From Pirellulales bacterium (GTDB lineage Bacteria > Planctomycetota > Planctomycetia > Pirellulales > JACPPG01), in assembly GCA_035546535.1 (NCBI GenBank), contig DASZWQ010000040.1:25702-89701 (forward strand): a stretch of 64,000 nucleotides of DNA, read 5' to 3'. The notes under the pieces were generated by a model. That model made no database searches and was not told the origin of the DNA. It saw only the letters and a list, made by a program, of their open reading frames with translations. A program made the translations under genes and the position numbers. Below, piece after piece: positions 17,690 to 26,109 of this stretch; position 1 is the stretch's first letter; every line of letters begins with the position of its first letter.

Positions 17690-18484
17690 CTATTTCCCTG
17701 GCCCTGCCGTGGCTAGCACCTGGCAAAGCTCGCGATGCAATTGCCGGGTTGCGGCCGCAACGAAGCTGGCCTCCAGGACGTTGAAATCGCCCCCGCCGGG
17801 CCCAGTCAGGATTCCCCCGGCCTCGCGGACGATGAGCGCTCCGGCGGCTACGTCCCACGGTTTGGTGTCGTAGGACCAGAACGCGTCGAAACGCCCAGCC
17901 GCGACAGAGCACAGATTCAAAGCCGACGAGCCCGTGCGCCGGGTGGCCCGGCACCTGGGAAGAACCTCCAGGAATCGTTGGACTTCGGTCGCATTCCTGT
18001 TCGCCCGCGGTGGAAAGCTCGTAGCGACAACGGCTTGCGAGAGATCCGTCGTGCGGCTGGCTTTGAGCGGCTCGCGATTCAAAAAGGCTCCCTCGCCCGC
18101 CGCCGCCAGGTAACAAGCGTCGTAAACCGGAGCGTATACGACCCCCACGACGAGCTTGCCATTCTGCTCAAGACCGATCGAAACGGCATATTCGGGAATG
18201 CCGTGTACGAAATTGGTCGTGCCGTCCAGGGGATCAACGATCCATCGCAAGCCGTCGGGGCCTGGCGGGATCGATTCATTCTCTTCACCGAGAAACCCGT
18301 GGCCGGGAAACTCGGCCAGGATTGTGTCGCGGATCGTGCGCTGCGAGGCGACATCGGCCTCGGTGACGAGGTCGGCTGGTTTCTTTTCTCGGGCTTCGAC
18401 TCGACCGGCGTGTTCCCGTAACACCTGCCCGCCAGCGCGGGCGGCGCGCTCGCAGATCTTTCCGAACTCAGCAATTAAGGCCAT
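17690..18484 (-). CDS. Inositol monophosphatase family protein
   Basis: Protein of 264 aa, normal length for the family. Metal-binding motifs are complete: LVTEADVASQ (about 39-48), GEENE (66-70), WIVDPLDGTTNFVHG (81-95), and near the C-terminus WDVAAGALIVREAGG. SuhB/IMPase enzymes dephosphorylate inositol-1-phosphate or related sugar phosphates using Mg2+, and some act on 3'-phosphoadenosine phosphate or fructose bisphosphate; these motifs do not separate the options. The first ATG (MALIAEFGKICERAARAGG) matches the usual N-terminus. It lies 201 nt upstream of the large-protein operon on the same strand. Confidence 0.9.
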   Translation of the reverse strand: MALIAEFGKICERAARAGGQVLREHAGRVEAREKKPADLVTEADVASQRTIRDTILAEFPGHGFLGEENESIPPGPDGLRWIVDPLDGTTNFVHGIPEYAVSIGLEQNGKLVVGVVYAPVYDACYLAAAGEGAFLNREPLKASRTTDLSQAVVATSFPPRANRNATEVQRFLEVLPRCRATRRTGSSALNLCSVAAGRFDAFWSYDTKPWDVAAGALIVREAGGILTGPGGGDFNVLEASFVAAATRQLHRELCQVLATAGPGK

Positions 18485-18749
18485 TTTGTGGGTCCAAAAA
18501 TCCTGTCCGTGGATACGGTCGGATTATAGGTGGGGGCTCTTTGCAGACCAACCGGCGGCGGGGCTGGGTTGGTCCGGGGTGCCCACATCCTTCCCCCCGC
18601 AACGGTCACATCTTTAGCCGACGAATAAATTTCAAACAAAAGTGTGGACAGCCGGCGCCAAGTTGGTAATATCAGGGCGGCTGAGATGAGGACGTTCGAT
18701 CGAAGGCACGTCAGTCGTCAGGCCAGTGCGGTTCATCGTGTGAATTCAT

Positions 18750-18755
18750 TATAAT
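18750..18755 (+). promoter_or_regulatory. Candidate -10 box (TATAAT)
   Basis: A perfect TATAAT in otherwise GC-rich DNA, within GAATTCATTATAATAGCG. No good -35 sits 16-18 nt upstream (TGCGGT or the nearby TTCATC are poor). A transcript would begin near 18762 and meet the terminator hairpin about 30 nt later. Confidence 0.4.
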
Positions 18756-18790
18756 AGCGTTCGTATTCGACGGCCTCTTCTCTGTTCCGG

Positions 18791-18830
18791 CCCCGCCGTT
18801 CCGCCTCGCAGCGAGCGGCGGGGTTTTTTT
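18791..18830 (+). terminator. Strong rho-independent terminator or attenuator
   Basis: CCCCGCCG (18791-18798) pairs with CGGCGGGG (18816-18823); the 17-nt loop can form a further CTCG/CGAG pair. It is followed at once by seven T residues (18824-18830) and ATTTT. No plus-strand gene precedes it, so it either ends a short transcript from the TATAAT at 18750 or attenuates the gene that begins at 18845. Confidence 0.7.
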
Positions 18831-18844
18831 ATTTTCACGCCAAC

Positions 18845-19537
18845 GTGACACGATCTGAAGTTTGGCGTCTCGAAGGGGCAATCGCCCATCTCTCGCTCAG
18901 TGGCCTCGCGGCGGCCATCGATCTTGCGCGTCCGGGGTTGGGGCTGCACGCACTGCAATGGCGCGGCGCGCCGCTTGCTTCTACGCAGTTGTTGGCGGTT
19001 CGATTCCTCGGCGCTCTGGAATCCGAAGAGTTGGTCATCGCCGATTCGTTCGTGCGCGGGCCTGATCTGGTCGTCACGTACGCGCAGACGCCCGCGCGGC
19101 CTGTGCGGTTGCAAGTTTATTGGCGCGCGCTGGAAGAGGAGTTTGCAGGACAGAGCGCGGTCGGAGTTGATTTGCAAGTGTCGGTGCAAACAAACTTGCT
19201 CGCGTCGCGCCCTGCGCTAACGATGTGCAGTCGCACGCCGTGCGAGACACCCTGGAGCATTGAGAAGGCGCGAGATCATACGGTTTGCTTTCGGTGCGTG
19301 CTCGCAGGCCCTACGTACGTCGAGATAGTGCATCCGTCGGATGTAGAACAGGAAGAGCTGTCCAAGGAATGCGACGCGTGGGTCGTGTCACACGAGCTGT
19401 TCGCAAGCTCTCTGGAGAAGGGCGTCATTCTGCGGGCTCGTGCTCGCGGGCTGTTCGTCGCGGACGCCACTGAAGGCTCGCTGGTTTCGTCGATGTGCGA
19501 CCGCTTTTTGTCGGCACCGCTGCCGCTCACGACCTGA
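18845..19537 (+). CDS. Conserved hypothetical protein
   Basis: Protein of 230 aa that I do not recognise. It has no signal peptide or membrane helix and a regular alternating-hydrophobic pattern (LGLHALQWRGAPLASTQLLAV, DLVVTYAQTPARPVRLQVYWRAL), suggesting an all-beta globular domain, possibly of the galactose-mutarotase or carbohydrate-binding kind; that is a guess from texture. It has four cysteines, three of them close together (MCSRTPC, CFRC region). The start is a GTG only 14 nt after the T-tract of a terminator-like hairpin and has no visible ribosome site, so regulation by attenuation or a leaderless transcript is possible. Confidence 0.6.
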   Translation: MTRSEVWRLEGAIAHLSLSGLAAAIDLARPGLGLHALQWRGAPLASTQLLAVRFLGALESEELVIADSFVRGPDLVVTYAQTPARPVRLQVYWRALEEEFAGQSAVGVDLQVSVQTNLLASRPALTMCSRTPCETPWSIEKARDHTVCFRCVLAGPTYVEIVHPSDVEQEELSKECDAWVVSHELFASSLEKGVILRARARGLFVADATEGSLVSSMCDRFLSAPLPLTT

Positions 19538-19668
19538 GTACGAAGCGGTACCTGCCGGCCTGGATTTCGTCTTGGCCGACTTGGGCCGATTGACCATTGC
19601 TGCGGCGCGCCCTATCGTTGTTCGCAGCGGCCTTAGCCCCGGCCACGACCGAATTTGGGAGTTTTTCG

Positions 19669-20271
19669 ATGCTTCGCACCTTGAGCACGATAATAGCCTG
19701 CCTCGTCGCCACTGCTGCCTCGGCTGGTGAATTCAATGGCGTGTTGAACATCGGCGATTCCGCCCCGGCCTGGACTGACTTGCCCGGCACGGATGGAAAA
19801 TCGCATTCCCTGGCAGATTTAAAGGACAAGAAGACCGTGGTCGTTGTCTTTACTTGTAATAGTTGTCCGGTCGCCCGCGATTACGAAGACCGCATCATGG
19901 CACTCGCGAAACAAAATCCTCAGGATGTGGCCGTGGTGGCCATCAACGTGAACCGCGGTGCCGAGGACTCGTTGGCGAAGATGACCGAGCGCGCCCAGGA
20001 GCGTGGGTTCCCGTACCTGTACCTGGCCGACGAAACTCAGAACATCGGCCGCGCTTATGGTGCGAGCGCCACGCCCGATTTTTTCGTGCTGTCGCCGGAT
20101 CGCAAGATCGTCTACATGGGTTCGCTCGACGACAATAACGACGCGGCGTCGGCCAAGGTCAACTACGTCGCCGATGCGGTGCGGGCCGCGCTCGCCGGCA
20201 CCAAGGCGGCGACCGGCGAGACGTTCGCCCGCGGTTGTGGCATTCGCTACGCGCGGCAGCGCAGTAAGTAG
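19669..20271 (+). CDS. Exported thioredoxin-like redoxin (AhpC/TSA-type fold)
   Basis: Protein of 200 aa with a signal peptide ending TAASA (residue about 19). The mature domain starts NIGDSAPAWTDLPGTDGKSHSL, a redoxin opening, followed by VVVVFTCNSCPVARDYEDR with a CxxC pair at Cys63/Cys66, and ATPDFFVLSPDRKIVYMGSLDD, the cis-Pro region. These planctomycete proteins are usually annotated as thioredoxin-family or redoxin-domain proteins; here a periplasmic thiol oxidoreductase or peroxidase role is likely. The ATG at 19669 has GGGAG upstream and gives the signal peptide; an upstream in-frame start would hide it. It lies 57 nt upstream of a glutathione-peroxidase gene. Confidence 0.82.
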   Translation: MLRTLSTIIACLVATAASAGEFNGVLNIGDSAPAWTDLPGTDGKSHSLADLKDKKTVVVVFTCNSCPVARDYEDRIMALAKQNPQDVAVVAINVNRGAEDSLAKMTERAQERGFPYLYLADETQNIGRAYGASATPDFFVLSPDRKIVYMGSLDDNNDAASAKVNYVADAVRAALAGTKAATGETFARGCGIRYARQRSK

Positions 20272-20292
20272 TTGCCGTCTTTCGGGCCGGGA

Positions 20293-20310
20293 CGTTTGAC
20301 AGGTCAAACG
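20293..20310. promoter_or_regulatory. Perfect 8-bp inverted repeat upstream of the peroxidase gene
   Basis: CGTTTGAC and GTCAAACG, separated by 2 nt, form an 18-bp operator-like palindrome 18 nt before the glutathione-peroxidase start and 21 nt after the redoxin stop. The short spacer suits a DNA site for a dimeric regulator better than an RNA hairpin. Confidence 0.4.
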
Positions 20311-20328
20311 CGGTGTGTGACATCCGTC

Positions 20329-20808
20329 ATGAGCACAATTTACGACATTCCTCTCACCACGATCGATGGCCAGGCAGAATCGCTGACGGGCTACCGTGGC
20401 CAGGTGCTGCTGATCGTCAATGTTGCCAGTCGCTGCAGTTTTACGCCGCAATACGCCGGGCTCGAAGCGCTCTATCGCCGCCATAAGGATCAGGGGTTCG
20501 CGGTGCTCGGTTTTCCCTGTGACCAGTTCTTGCATCAGGAACCAGGCAGCGAGGCCGAGATTCAGGGCTTTTGCTCAAGCACCTACGACGTGACGTTCCC
20601 GATGTTCGCCAAAGTGAAAGTCAACGGTCCGCAGGCCCATCCACTTTATCAATACCTGAAAAGAGCGAAGCGTGGCCTGCTGGGCACCCAAAGCATCAAG
20701 TGGAACTTCGGCAAGTTCCTGATCGATCGGGCCGGCAATGTCGTGCGGCGGTATTCGATGTTCGCGACACCTGAGCGCGTCGAGCACGACGTGGCTGCCC
20801 TGCTATGA
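20329..20808 (+). CDS. Glutathione peroxidase family (thiol peroxidase)
   Basis: Protein of 159 aa, the normal length for bacterial Gpx/BtuE. The peroxidatic residue is Cys36 in NVASRCSFTPQY (family: NVASxCGxT, here Gly replaced by Ser). The other tetrad members are Gln70 in FLHQEPGS and Trp125-Asn126 in KWNFGKFLID. Such cysteine enzymes reduce hydrogen peroxide or lipid peroxides, usually with thioredoxin as donor. It has no signal peptide, so it is cytosolic. It follows the exported redoxin gene; together they suggest a small peroxide-defence unit. The last 6 nt overlap the 3' end of the convergent aldolase-family gene. Confidence 0.9.
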   Translation: MSTIYDIPLTTIDGQAESLTGYRGQVLLIVNVASRCSFTPQYAGLEALYRRHKDQGFAVLGFPCDQFLHQEPGSEAEIQGFCSSTYDVTFPMFAKVKVNGPQAHPLYQYLKRAKRGLLGTQSIKWNFGKFLIDRAGNVVRRYSMFATPERVEHDVAALL

Positions 20809-21729
20809 GGCGGTCGCCGTTTCGCTCACCGCCTCGCAGACCAATTCGAAAAGCCGATCGACCTCGCGGCGCGTTTCCTCATCAAGGCGAAAGGCGACGG
20901 GTCCACGGACGACCGTGTTCTTGAAAATCCCTTGCTTGACGAGCAGGTATTTCTCCACGGCCAAGAACCCGTCGAGGCCGGTTTGCAACTGCACGAGCGC
21001 GCCGATCGGCAGCGACAGCCGATAAATGTTCGATTCCTTACCGCGCACCAGGGCTTGCCAGAGCGCGACCATGGCGCGGATCAATTCCGCGCCCGGCATG
21101 GTGCCCACGATGCCGCGGTGATAGCTGTCGACCAGGGCCACACCGCCGCTTCCCTCAAAGACGCGCGCCCGGCCGTGCGTGGCTTCGCGTAGCGCCGTCA
21201 GATTGGGGCCCAGCGGCGCGGCCTCGGGCTTGAACATCACCCGCTCGGGCCCGAATTCGTCGAATAACTGGGCCTGTGTGACGATGGGCAATGGGCGACC
21301 GACATAGCCACTGGCATCCTGCACGATGACGGGAATCTGCACGGCGCGCAGCAAGGCGCGGTAGTACTCGAGCAGCTCATCGGTGAGCGCGGCCGTGGCA
21401 ATTGGCGGAATCGCCATAAGCGCCGTGGCGCCGCACTGCTCGGCATGCCGGGCAAGCGCAGTTGCCGCGTGCCGGCTTTCGGCCCCAACGCTGATGACGG
21501 CCGCCCCGCGTCCGGCCGCGGCCTGGCAGACGTGCTCGGCCATTTGCCGGCGCTCGATTGTCGAGAGCCGCAAAGTTTCCGAAACCATGGCCATGACGAC
21601 GCCGCTGGCCCCGGCCGTTAGCAGCCAGTCGATTTCACGGTGCAGGGTGTCAAAATCGATCGACTCGTCCTCGAAATAGGGCGTCTGCACGACGGGCAGC
21701 ACGCCGGACAATTTCGCGGTGTCACTCAT
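20803..21729 (-). CDS. Dihydrodipicolinate synthase/N-acetylneuraminate lyase family protein
   Basis: TIM-barrel Schiff-base aldolase family protein of 308 aa. It opens LSGVLPVVQTPYFEDESIDFDTL, has the second-strand block GASGVVMAMVSETLRLS where DapA has G-T-T-G-E, and keeps the Schiff-base lysine as Lys167 in VMFKPEAAP. The conserved tyrosine of the Y-N-x-P segment is not there: the aligned stretch reads VIVQDASGY. It is therefore unlikely to be the housekeeping DapA and the substrate is unknown; a sugar-acid or sialic-acid-like 2-keto acid is possible. The ATG at 21729 fits the family N-terminus. It is divergent from an M19 dipeptidase gene, with a shared 128-nt promoter region. Confidence 0.82.
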   Translation of the reverse strand: MSDTAKLSGVLPVVQTPYFEDESIDFDTLHREIDWLLTAGASGVVMAMVSETLRLSTIERRQMAEHVCQAAAGRGAAVISVGAESRHAATALARHAEQCGATALMAIPPIATAALTDELLEYYRALLRAVQIPVIVQDASGYVGRPLPIVTQAQLFDEFGPERVMFKPEAAPLGPNLTALREATHGRARVFEGSGGVALVDSYHRGIVGTMPGAELIRAMVALWQALVRGKESNIYRLSLPIGALVQLQTGLDGFLAVEKYLLVKQGIFKNTVVRGPVAFRLDEETRREVDRLFELVCEAVSETATAS

Positions 21730-21857
21730 GCTTCCTCGCTTGTGGTGAAATCGCGTGGTAACCGCGCGCAGGCCATTCAAATCCGGTTGACGATCCTTCA
21801 CAATAGCCGCAATCGCCAACCCTACAAACAACCAACACCGAGGGTTCCTGACGCCGC

Positions 21858-22946
21858 ATGCGACTCATTTTCGACTCCCACCTCGATCTTGCCTGGAACG
21901 CGCTGGCTTATAACCGCGATCAGACGGAAACGGTCGACGAGATCAACGCCCGAGAGCAAGGCATGGATCCCGCCGGCGGCCGCGGCCATGCCACGACCAG
22001 CCTGCCCGAGATGCGCAGCGGACGCGTGGCCGTCTGCCTGGGCACGCTTTTGGCCCGGGCCAAGCGTCACGTGCAGCCGGCGGCCGGGCATCGGCGCATC
22101 GATCTCGATTACGGCACGCAATCGATCGCCTACGCGATCGCGCAGGGGCAACTCGCCTATTATCGGTTGCTCGAAGCGCAGGGCGAAATGCAAATGATCG
22201 GCACGCGGCGCGAGCTCGACGCGCATTGGAAGCGGTGGGAAGCCGATCCCACGGCCCGATTGCCGATCGGCAATATCCTGGCCATGGAAGGGGCCGACCC
22301 GATCGTCGATCCGGCGCAGGTCGACGAGTGGTTCGCCGCCGGCTTGCGGAGCGTCATGCTCTCGCACTATGGGCCAAGCCATTATTCCGTGGGCACCGGC
22401 GACAATGGTCCGCTTACGCCGCGCGGCATCGCCATGCTGAAAGAATTCGAGCGGGTCGGCATGATCCTCGATGTGACGCACCTGTCGGATCAGAGCTTCT
22501 TCCAGGCACTGGACCACTTTGCCGGCCCGGTGATGGCCAGCCACAACAATTGCCGCGCCCTGGTGCCGGGCGATCGTCAGTTTTCCGACGAGCAATTGCG
22601 GCTAATCATCGAGCGCGGCGCGGTGATCGGCGTGGTGTGCGACGCCTGGATGCTCACGCCGGGCTGGAAAATCGGCGTCACGCGCCCTGAACGGCTGACG
22701 ACGGCGGCGCTGGCCGATCAAATCGACCATATTTGCCAGCTGGCGGGCAATGCCGAACACGCCGCGATCGGTAGCGACCTGGATGGCGGGTTCGGCACCG
22801 AGCAAACGCCCGGCGACCTGCGAACGATCGCGGATTTGCAAAAGCTCGCGCCGCTCCTGACCGAGCGTGGATTTTCCGACAGCGATATCAACGGGATCTT
22901 TCACGGCAACTGGTTGCGGTTCTTCCGCCGCTGGCTGCCCGCATAG
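21858..22946 (+). CDS. Membrane dipeptidase family (peptidase M19)
   Basis: Protein of 362 aa of the renal-dipeptidase (M19) family. The zinc ligands are in place: DSHLD (His8, Asp10), MEGADP (Glu144), DVTHLSD (His208), MASHNN (His229), plus GSDLDGG (Asp307 and Asp309). It has no signal peptide, so it is probably cytosolic. Family members cleave dipeptides, often containing a D-residue, and can act in peptidoglycan or D-amino-acid salvage. The ATG at 21858 starts MRLIFDSHLDLAWNA, the usual beginning. It is divergent from the DHDPS-family gene and may be co-regulated with it. Confidence 0.88.
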   Translation: MRLIFDSHLDLAWNALAYNRDQTETVDEINAREQGMDPAGGRGHATTSLPEMRSGRVAVCLGTLLARAKRHVQPAAGHRRIDLDYGTQSIAYAIAQGQLAYYRLLEAQGEMQMIGTRRELDAHWKRWEADPTARLPIGNILAMEGADPIVDPAQVDEWFAAGLRSVMLSHYGPSHYSVGTGDNGPLTPRGIAMLKEFERVGMILDVTHLSDQSFFQALDHFAGPVMASHNNCRALVPGDRQFSDEQLRLIIERGAVIGVVCDAWMLTPGWKIGVTRPERLTTAALADQIDHICQLAGNAEHAAIGSDLDGGFGTEQTPGDLRTIADLQKLAPLLTERGFSDSDINGIFHGNWLRFFRRWLPA

Positions 22947-22981
22947 CAGAAGAGCAGAGGCGCGCCGATGCTGGCACGACT

Positions 22982-24124
22982 CTATCGCACGATGCCCGTC
23001 GCGACGCTAAAACCCCCGAAGCCGATGTTGCCGAGCGACGTATCAACGGGTGTGTTGTCGATCGTGCCGGCGTTCAGCCACAATTGTCCTTCGAAGCCGC
23101 CGCGCACGAAGAATTGCCCACCGCGCTTCAGCGGCTTTTGCCATTGCGGGCCGGTGGCAATTTCGAGGATGCCGAGCGTGTCGCCGCTAAGCTTGAAATT
23201 GGCGCCCGCAAACGTCGGAATGACGATGTCCGTTCCGGCCTGGAAGTTGTAGCTACGGTCGCCGAAGAGGATCGAGCCGCGCGTGTTCGTGTACCAGCTA
23301 AACTGCTTGGAATTGAAAAGCGAACGATTCAGGTTGACGCCGCCGGTCAGACCGATGCCGTTGAAGGCCTGGCTTAGCTGATAATTCGCCAGCGTTCCCA
23401 GGATGTTGAACGTTTCGGACTGGCGAATCTCGCCGTAGCGAAAGCCGCCGAAGAACAACATGCGCCAACGGCGGTAATCGACCTGCTGGGTCGCTTCCCA
23501 GTCGAACGTGCGGAAGCGCATGGCGCCGCCGAACGTTGTCAATCCAATCGGGTCAAGGAACTCGGTGTCCGAGCTGTGGCGGAATTCCCAGTATTGAACG
23601 CGGAAGCCCAGCCCGGATCGCGTGACGTACCCAAGCCAGAACCGCGGGGCGGTATCGAATTGGAAACTATTGTGGACGTTGAAATTAACGATCGCCGTGG
23701 GGGGGAGTATTCCCACTTGCGCGAGGACACTGGCCGATGCGCCGGGCAGGTCGCCGTTGGTGGCCGTCGGGTGTAAGAACAACAGCTCGCTGCCGAAGAC
23801 CACGCCGCATTGCCGGCAGCCGGTGTTGAGAAAATCCTGGCCCACCAGAGCCGGCCGGCAATTCCACGCGGGGAGCTTCCAGCCGGGCAAACAGCCGCCG
23901 GCAGTCTGTTCTTCACCTTGCGCGTCCGGGGGCAGCGCGGGCACGTCGTAGGTCGACGTCAGCCGGGCCTGGGCAGGTCGCTGCATGCTAGCAACCTGCT
24001 GCTCCAGCTCGGTCAAACGCCGCTGAATGTCGCTCTCGGGTGCGTCCTGCGCACGTCCTGTCGCTGTGGGAAACAGGCACGACACGACTGCCAAAAAACA
24101 AAAGCGCGCGGCGCGAGACTGCAT
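22982..24124 (-). CDS. BBP7-like outer-membrane beta-barrel protein
   Basis: Protein of 380 aa. After a signal peptide (MQSRAARFCFLAVVSCLFPTATGRA) comes a short coiled-coil-like stretch (IQRRLTELEQQVASMQ), then a Cys-containing region (GGCLPG, WNC, GCRQCG) and a barrel-like series beginning VFGSELLFLHP. Long alternating strands with aromatic ends (PRFWLGYVTRSGLGFRVQYW, WRMLFFGGFRYGE) and the last strand IGFGGFSVATGIVR fit an outer-membrane barrel. The layout resembles BBP7-family proteins of Pirellulales; the family call is by resemblance. The start at 24124 has GGAGGAG about 10 nt upstream. It probably forms a surface barrel or pore. Confidence 0.7.
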   Translation of the reverse strand: MQSRAARFCFLAVVSCLFPTATGRAQDAPESDIQRRLTELEQQVASMQRPAQARLTSTYDVPALPPDAQGEEQTAGGCLPGWKLPAWNCRPALVGQDFLNTGCRQCGVVFGSELLFLHPTATNGDLPGASASVLAQVGILPPTAIVNFNVHNSFQFDTAPRFWLGYVTRSGLGFRVQYWEFRHSSDTEFLDPIGLTTFGGAMRFRTFDWEATQQVDYRRWRMLFFGGFRYGEIRQSETFNILGTLANYQLSQAFNGIGLTGGVNLNRSLFNSKQFSWYTNTRGSILFGDRSYNFQAGTDIVIPTFAGANFKLSGDTLGILEIATGPQWQKPLKRGGQFFVRGGFEGQLWLNAGTIDNTPVDTSLGNIGFGGFSVATGIVR

Positions 24125-24567
24125 TGACCGAGGCTCCTCCGTGAGCGATTGCGCGTGGCGGTATGGCGCCACACGGGGGACTGAATCCATTCCATCGGGG
24201 AATCGGCCATTGCCTTTGCAAGGTTGCGACGTACGGACTCGCACCGCACGGCCCTCACGTCCGTCATCCTTTCCGAGTTCGGCAAATGCGATCCTTTCGT
24301 CGGACGCGCAATAAAAGGGCAGAACGAATGCAAAGTCGCCCTGCACGTTCGCGGGTTTTTCAGCACGTCGAAACCACTGCGCAGCAGGGCGCTGGCATTT
24401 TCTCGCCGAATCCCTTAGCTTGAACCGCACGAGGCGCGGGCGACTGGCCGGCAAGATTTGCGGCTTGTAAGGTCCGTAGCGCTCGGGGTGACCGCGACGG
24501 GAGTCGCGATCGGTACGGTGCCGCGGAGTCGTCCGCGGCGTTTGACGGAGCATTCCTCTCGGCACGG
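24125..24567. other. 443-bp divergent intergenic region with two leader hairpins
   Basis: Separates the minus-strand barrel gene from rmuC on the plus strand. No believable gene is present. Close to rmuC there are two adjacent perfect hairpins (24491-24514 and 24520-24539). The rest, including GGGTTTTTC at about 24352, has no clear promoter hexamers. Confidence 0.45.
24491..24539 (+). other. Tandem hairpins in the rmuC leader
   Basis: Stem 1: CGCGAC/GTCGCG (24493-24498 with 24503-24508, loop GGGA), extended by outer ACCG/CGGT. Stem 2: GCCGCGGA/TCCGCGGC (24520-24527 with 24532-24539, loop GTCG), 8 bp and perfect. Stem 2 ends 28 nt before the rmuC ATG and has no T-tract, so it is not a classic terminator. 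It could be a structured 5' leader. Confidence 0.4.
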
Positions 24568-26109
24568 ATGGTTATGGAGAGCATTCTTTCGCTGGCGCTC
24601 TTGTTCGTCGGCCTGATCTTGGGGGCGGCAGTCGCCTGGTTTGTCGCCCGCTTGCGCACGAGCCATGCGCAGCTACTGGCGCGCGGCGCGGCCGATGCCG
24701 AAATCGCCTCGCTTACTGAACGAGCGCGACAGCGCGAACAGTCGATCGACGAGCTGCGCCGGACGGCCGCCGAGCGCGAACAAGAATTGAACGCAACGCG
24801 CGGGCTGGTCGGTCAATGGCAAAACAAGTGTACGCAGCTCACGACACTGCTTGAGGAAGAACGCCGTCAGACGCGTGAGAAGTTGGCGCTGGTGGACGAT
24901 GCCCAGCGCAAGCTGACCGAATCGTTCAAGGCGCTATCGGCCGAGGCACTGCGGAGCAACAACCAGTCGTTTCTCGACCTCGCGCGCACCAGCCTGGAAA
25001 AATTTCAGGAGTCGGCGAAGGGAGACCTCGAGAAGCGCCAGCAAGCAATCGTCGAGCTGGTGAAACCGGTCCGCGAATCGCTCGATAAAGTCGACGGCAA
25101 AATCCAGGAGTTGGAAAAGGCACGCGAGGGGGCGTATCAGGGGCTGACCGAGCAGGTGAAATCGCTCTTCGACTCGCAAAAGGACCTGCGCAGCGAGACG
25201 GCGAACCTGGTCAAAGCACTGCGGGCGCCGGTCGTGCGTGGCCGCTGGGGTGAGATTCAACTGCGCCGCGTGGTGGAAATCGCCGGCATGCTCGACCATT
25301 GCGATTTTTACGAGCAGCAGTCGACCGAGGGAGAAACAGGACGCTTGCGTCCCGACCTTGTCGTGCGCCTGCCGGGCGGAAAGTCGATTGTCGTCGATTC
25401 GAAGACGCCGCTAGCGGCCTATTTGGAAGCTGTCGACGCCGCGGACGACGACTTGCGCAAGACACGCTTGCAGGATCACGCACGACAGGTGCGTCAGCAT
25501 CTGAACGATCTGGGCAAGAAGTCGTACTTCGAGCAATTTGACCATGCCCCCGAGTTTGTCGTGCTGTTCCTGCCGGGCGAGGCGTTCTTTAGTGCTGCGC
25601 TCGAGCACGATCCGGCCCTGATCGAGGTGGGCGTCGAGCAGCGTGTGATCATTGCTACGCCCACGACCTTGATATCACTGCTGCGCGCCGTGTTCTACGG
25701 TTGGCGGCAGGAGCGGCTGGCCGACAATGCGCGGCAGATCAGCCAACTGGGCGCCGAGCTTTACAAGCGCGTGTCGGATATGGCGGGGCATCTGACGAAG
25801 CTGGGCAAGAATCTTGGCGCCGCGGCCAAGTCCTATAATGAAGCGATCGGCTCCTTGGAAACGCGCGTGCTGGTGACGACGCGCAAGTTTCGCGACCTGC
25901 AAGCAGCCGCGGGCGCCGACGATTTGGACGTGCTGGCTCCCATCGAAGTCGCCACCCGATCGCCGCAGGCCCCCGAGCTGTGCGGCGATGACGATTCGGT
26001 CATTCTCTCCCTGCCCCGGGCCGACAGGGTCGATGCGGCACACGCCACTTCTGATGTCGCCAGCAGCAGTGGCAAAAGACCGCTGCCGGCTGCCGAAGAG
26101 CGCCGCTAG
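24568..26109 (+). CDS. rmuC: DNA recombination protein RmuC
   Basis: Protein of 513 aa, typical length. It has an N-terminal membrane helix (ILSLALLFVGLILGAAVAWFV), a long coiled coil (about 30-190), then the RmuC nuclease-like domain with VVRGRWGEIQLRRVVEIAGM, RPDLVVRLPGGKSIVVDSKTPL (Asp and Lys of a PD-(D/E)xK-like core) and FVVLFLPGEAFFSAAL. RmuC limits inversions at short inverted repeats in E. coli. A variable acidic and serine-rich tail follows residue about 465. Two close ATGs (24568, 24574) are possible starts. Confidence 0.92.
   Translation: MVMESILSLALLFVGLILGAAVAWFVARLRTSHAQLLARGAADAEIASLTERARQREQSIDELRRTAAEREQELNATRGLVGQWQNKCTQLTTLLEEERRQTREKLALVDDAQRKLTESFKALSAEALRSNNQSFLDLARTSLEKFQESAKGDLEKRQQAIVELVKPVRESLDKVDGKIQELEKAREGAYQGLTEQVKSLFDSQKDLRSETANLVKALRAPVVRGRWGEIQLRRVVEIAGMLDHCDFYEQQSTEGETGRLRPDLVVRLPGGKSIVVDSKTPLAAYLEAVDAADDDLRKTRLQDHARQVRQHLNDLGKKSYFEQFDHAPEFVVLFLPGEAFFSAALEHDPALIEVGVEQRVIIATPTTLISLLRAVFYGWRQERLADNARQISQLGAELYKRVSDMAGHLTKLGKNLGAAAKSYNEAIGSLETRVLVTTRKFRDLQAAAGADDLDVLAPIEVATRSPQAPELCGDDDSVILSLPRADRVDAAHATSDVASSSGKRPLPAAEERR

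Larger units (their letters stand above)
18485..18844. other. 360-bp intergenic region with -10-like box and intrinsic terminator
   Basis: Between divergent genes. It contains no plausible reading frame. The plus strand holds a perfect TATAAT (18750-18755) and, about 36 nt further on, a strong GC hairpin with a T7 tail (18791-18830) ending 14 nt before the next GTG start. The first ~230 nt presumably hold the promoter of the inositol monophosphatase gene but show no clear hexamers. Confidence 0.5.
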
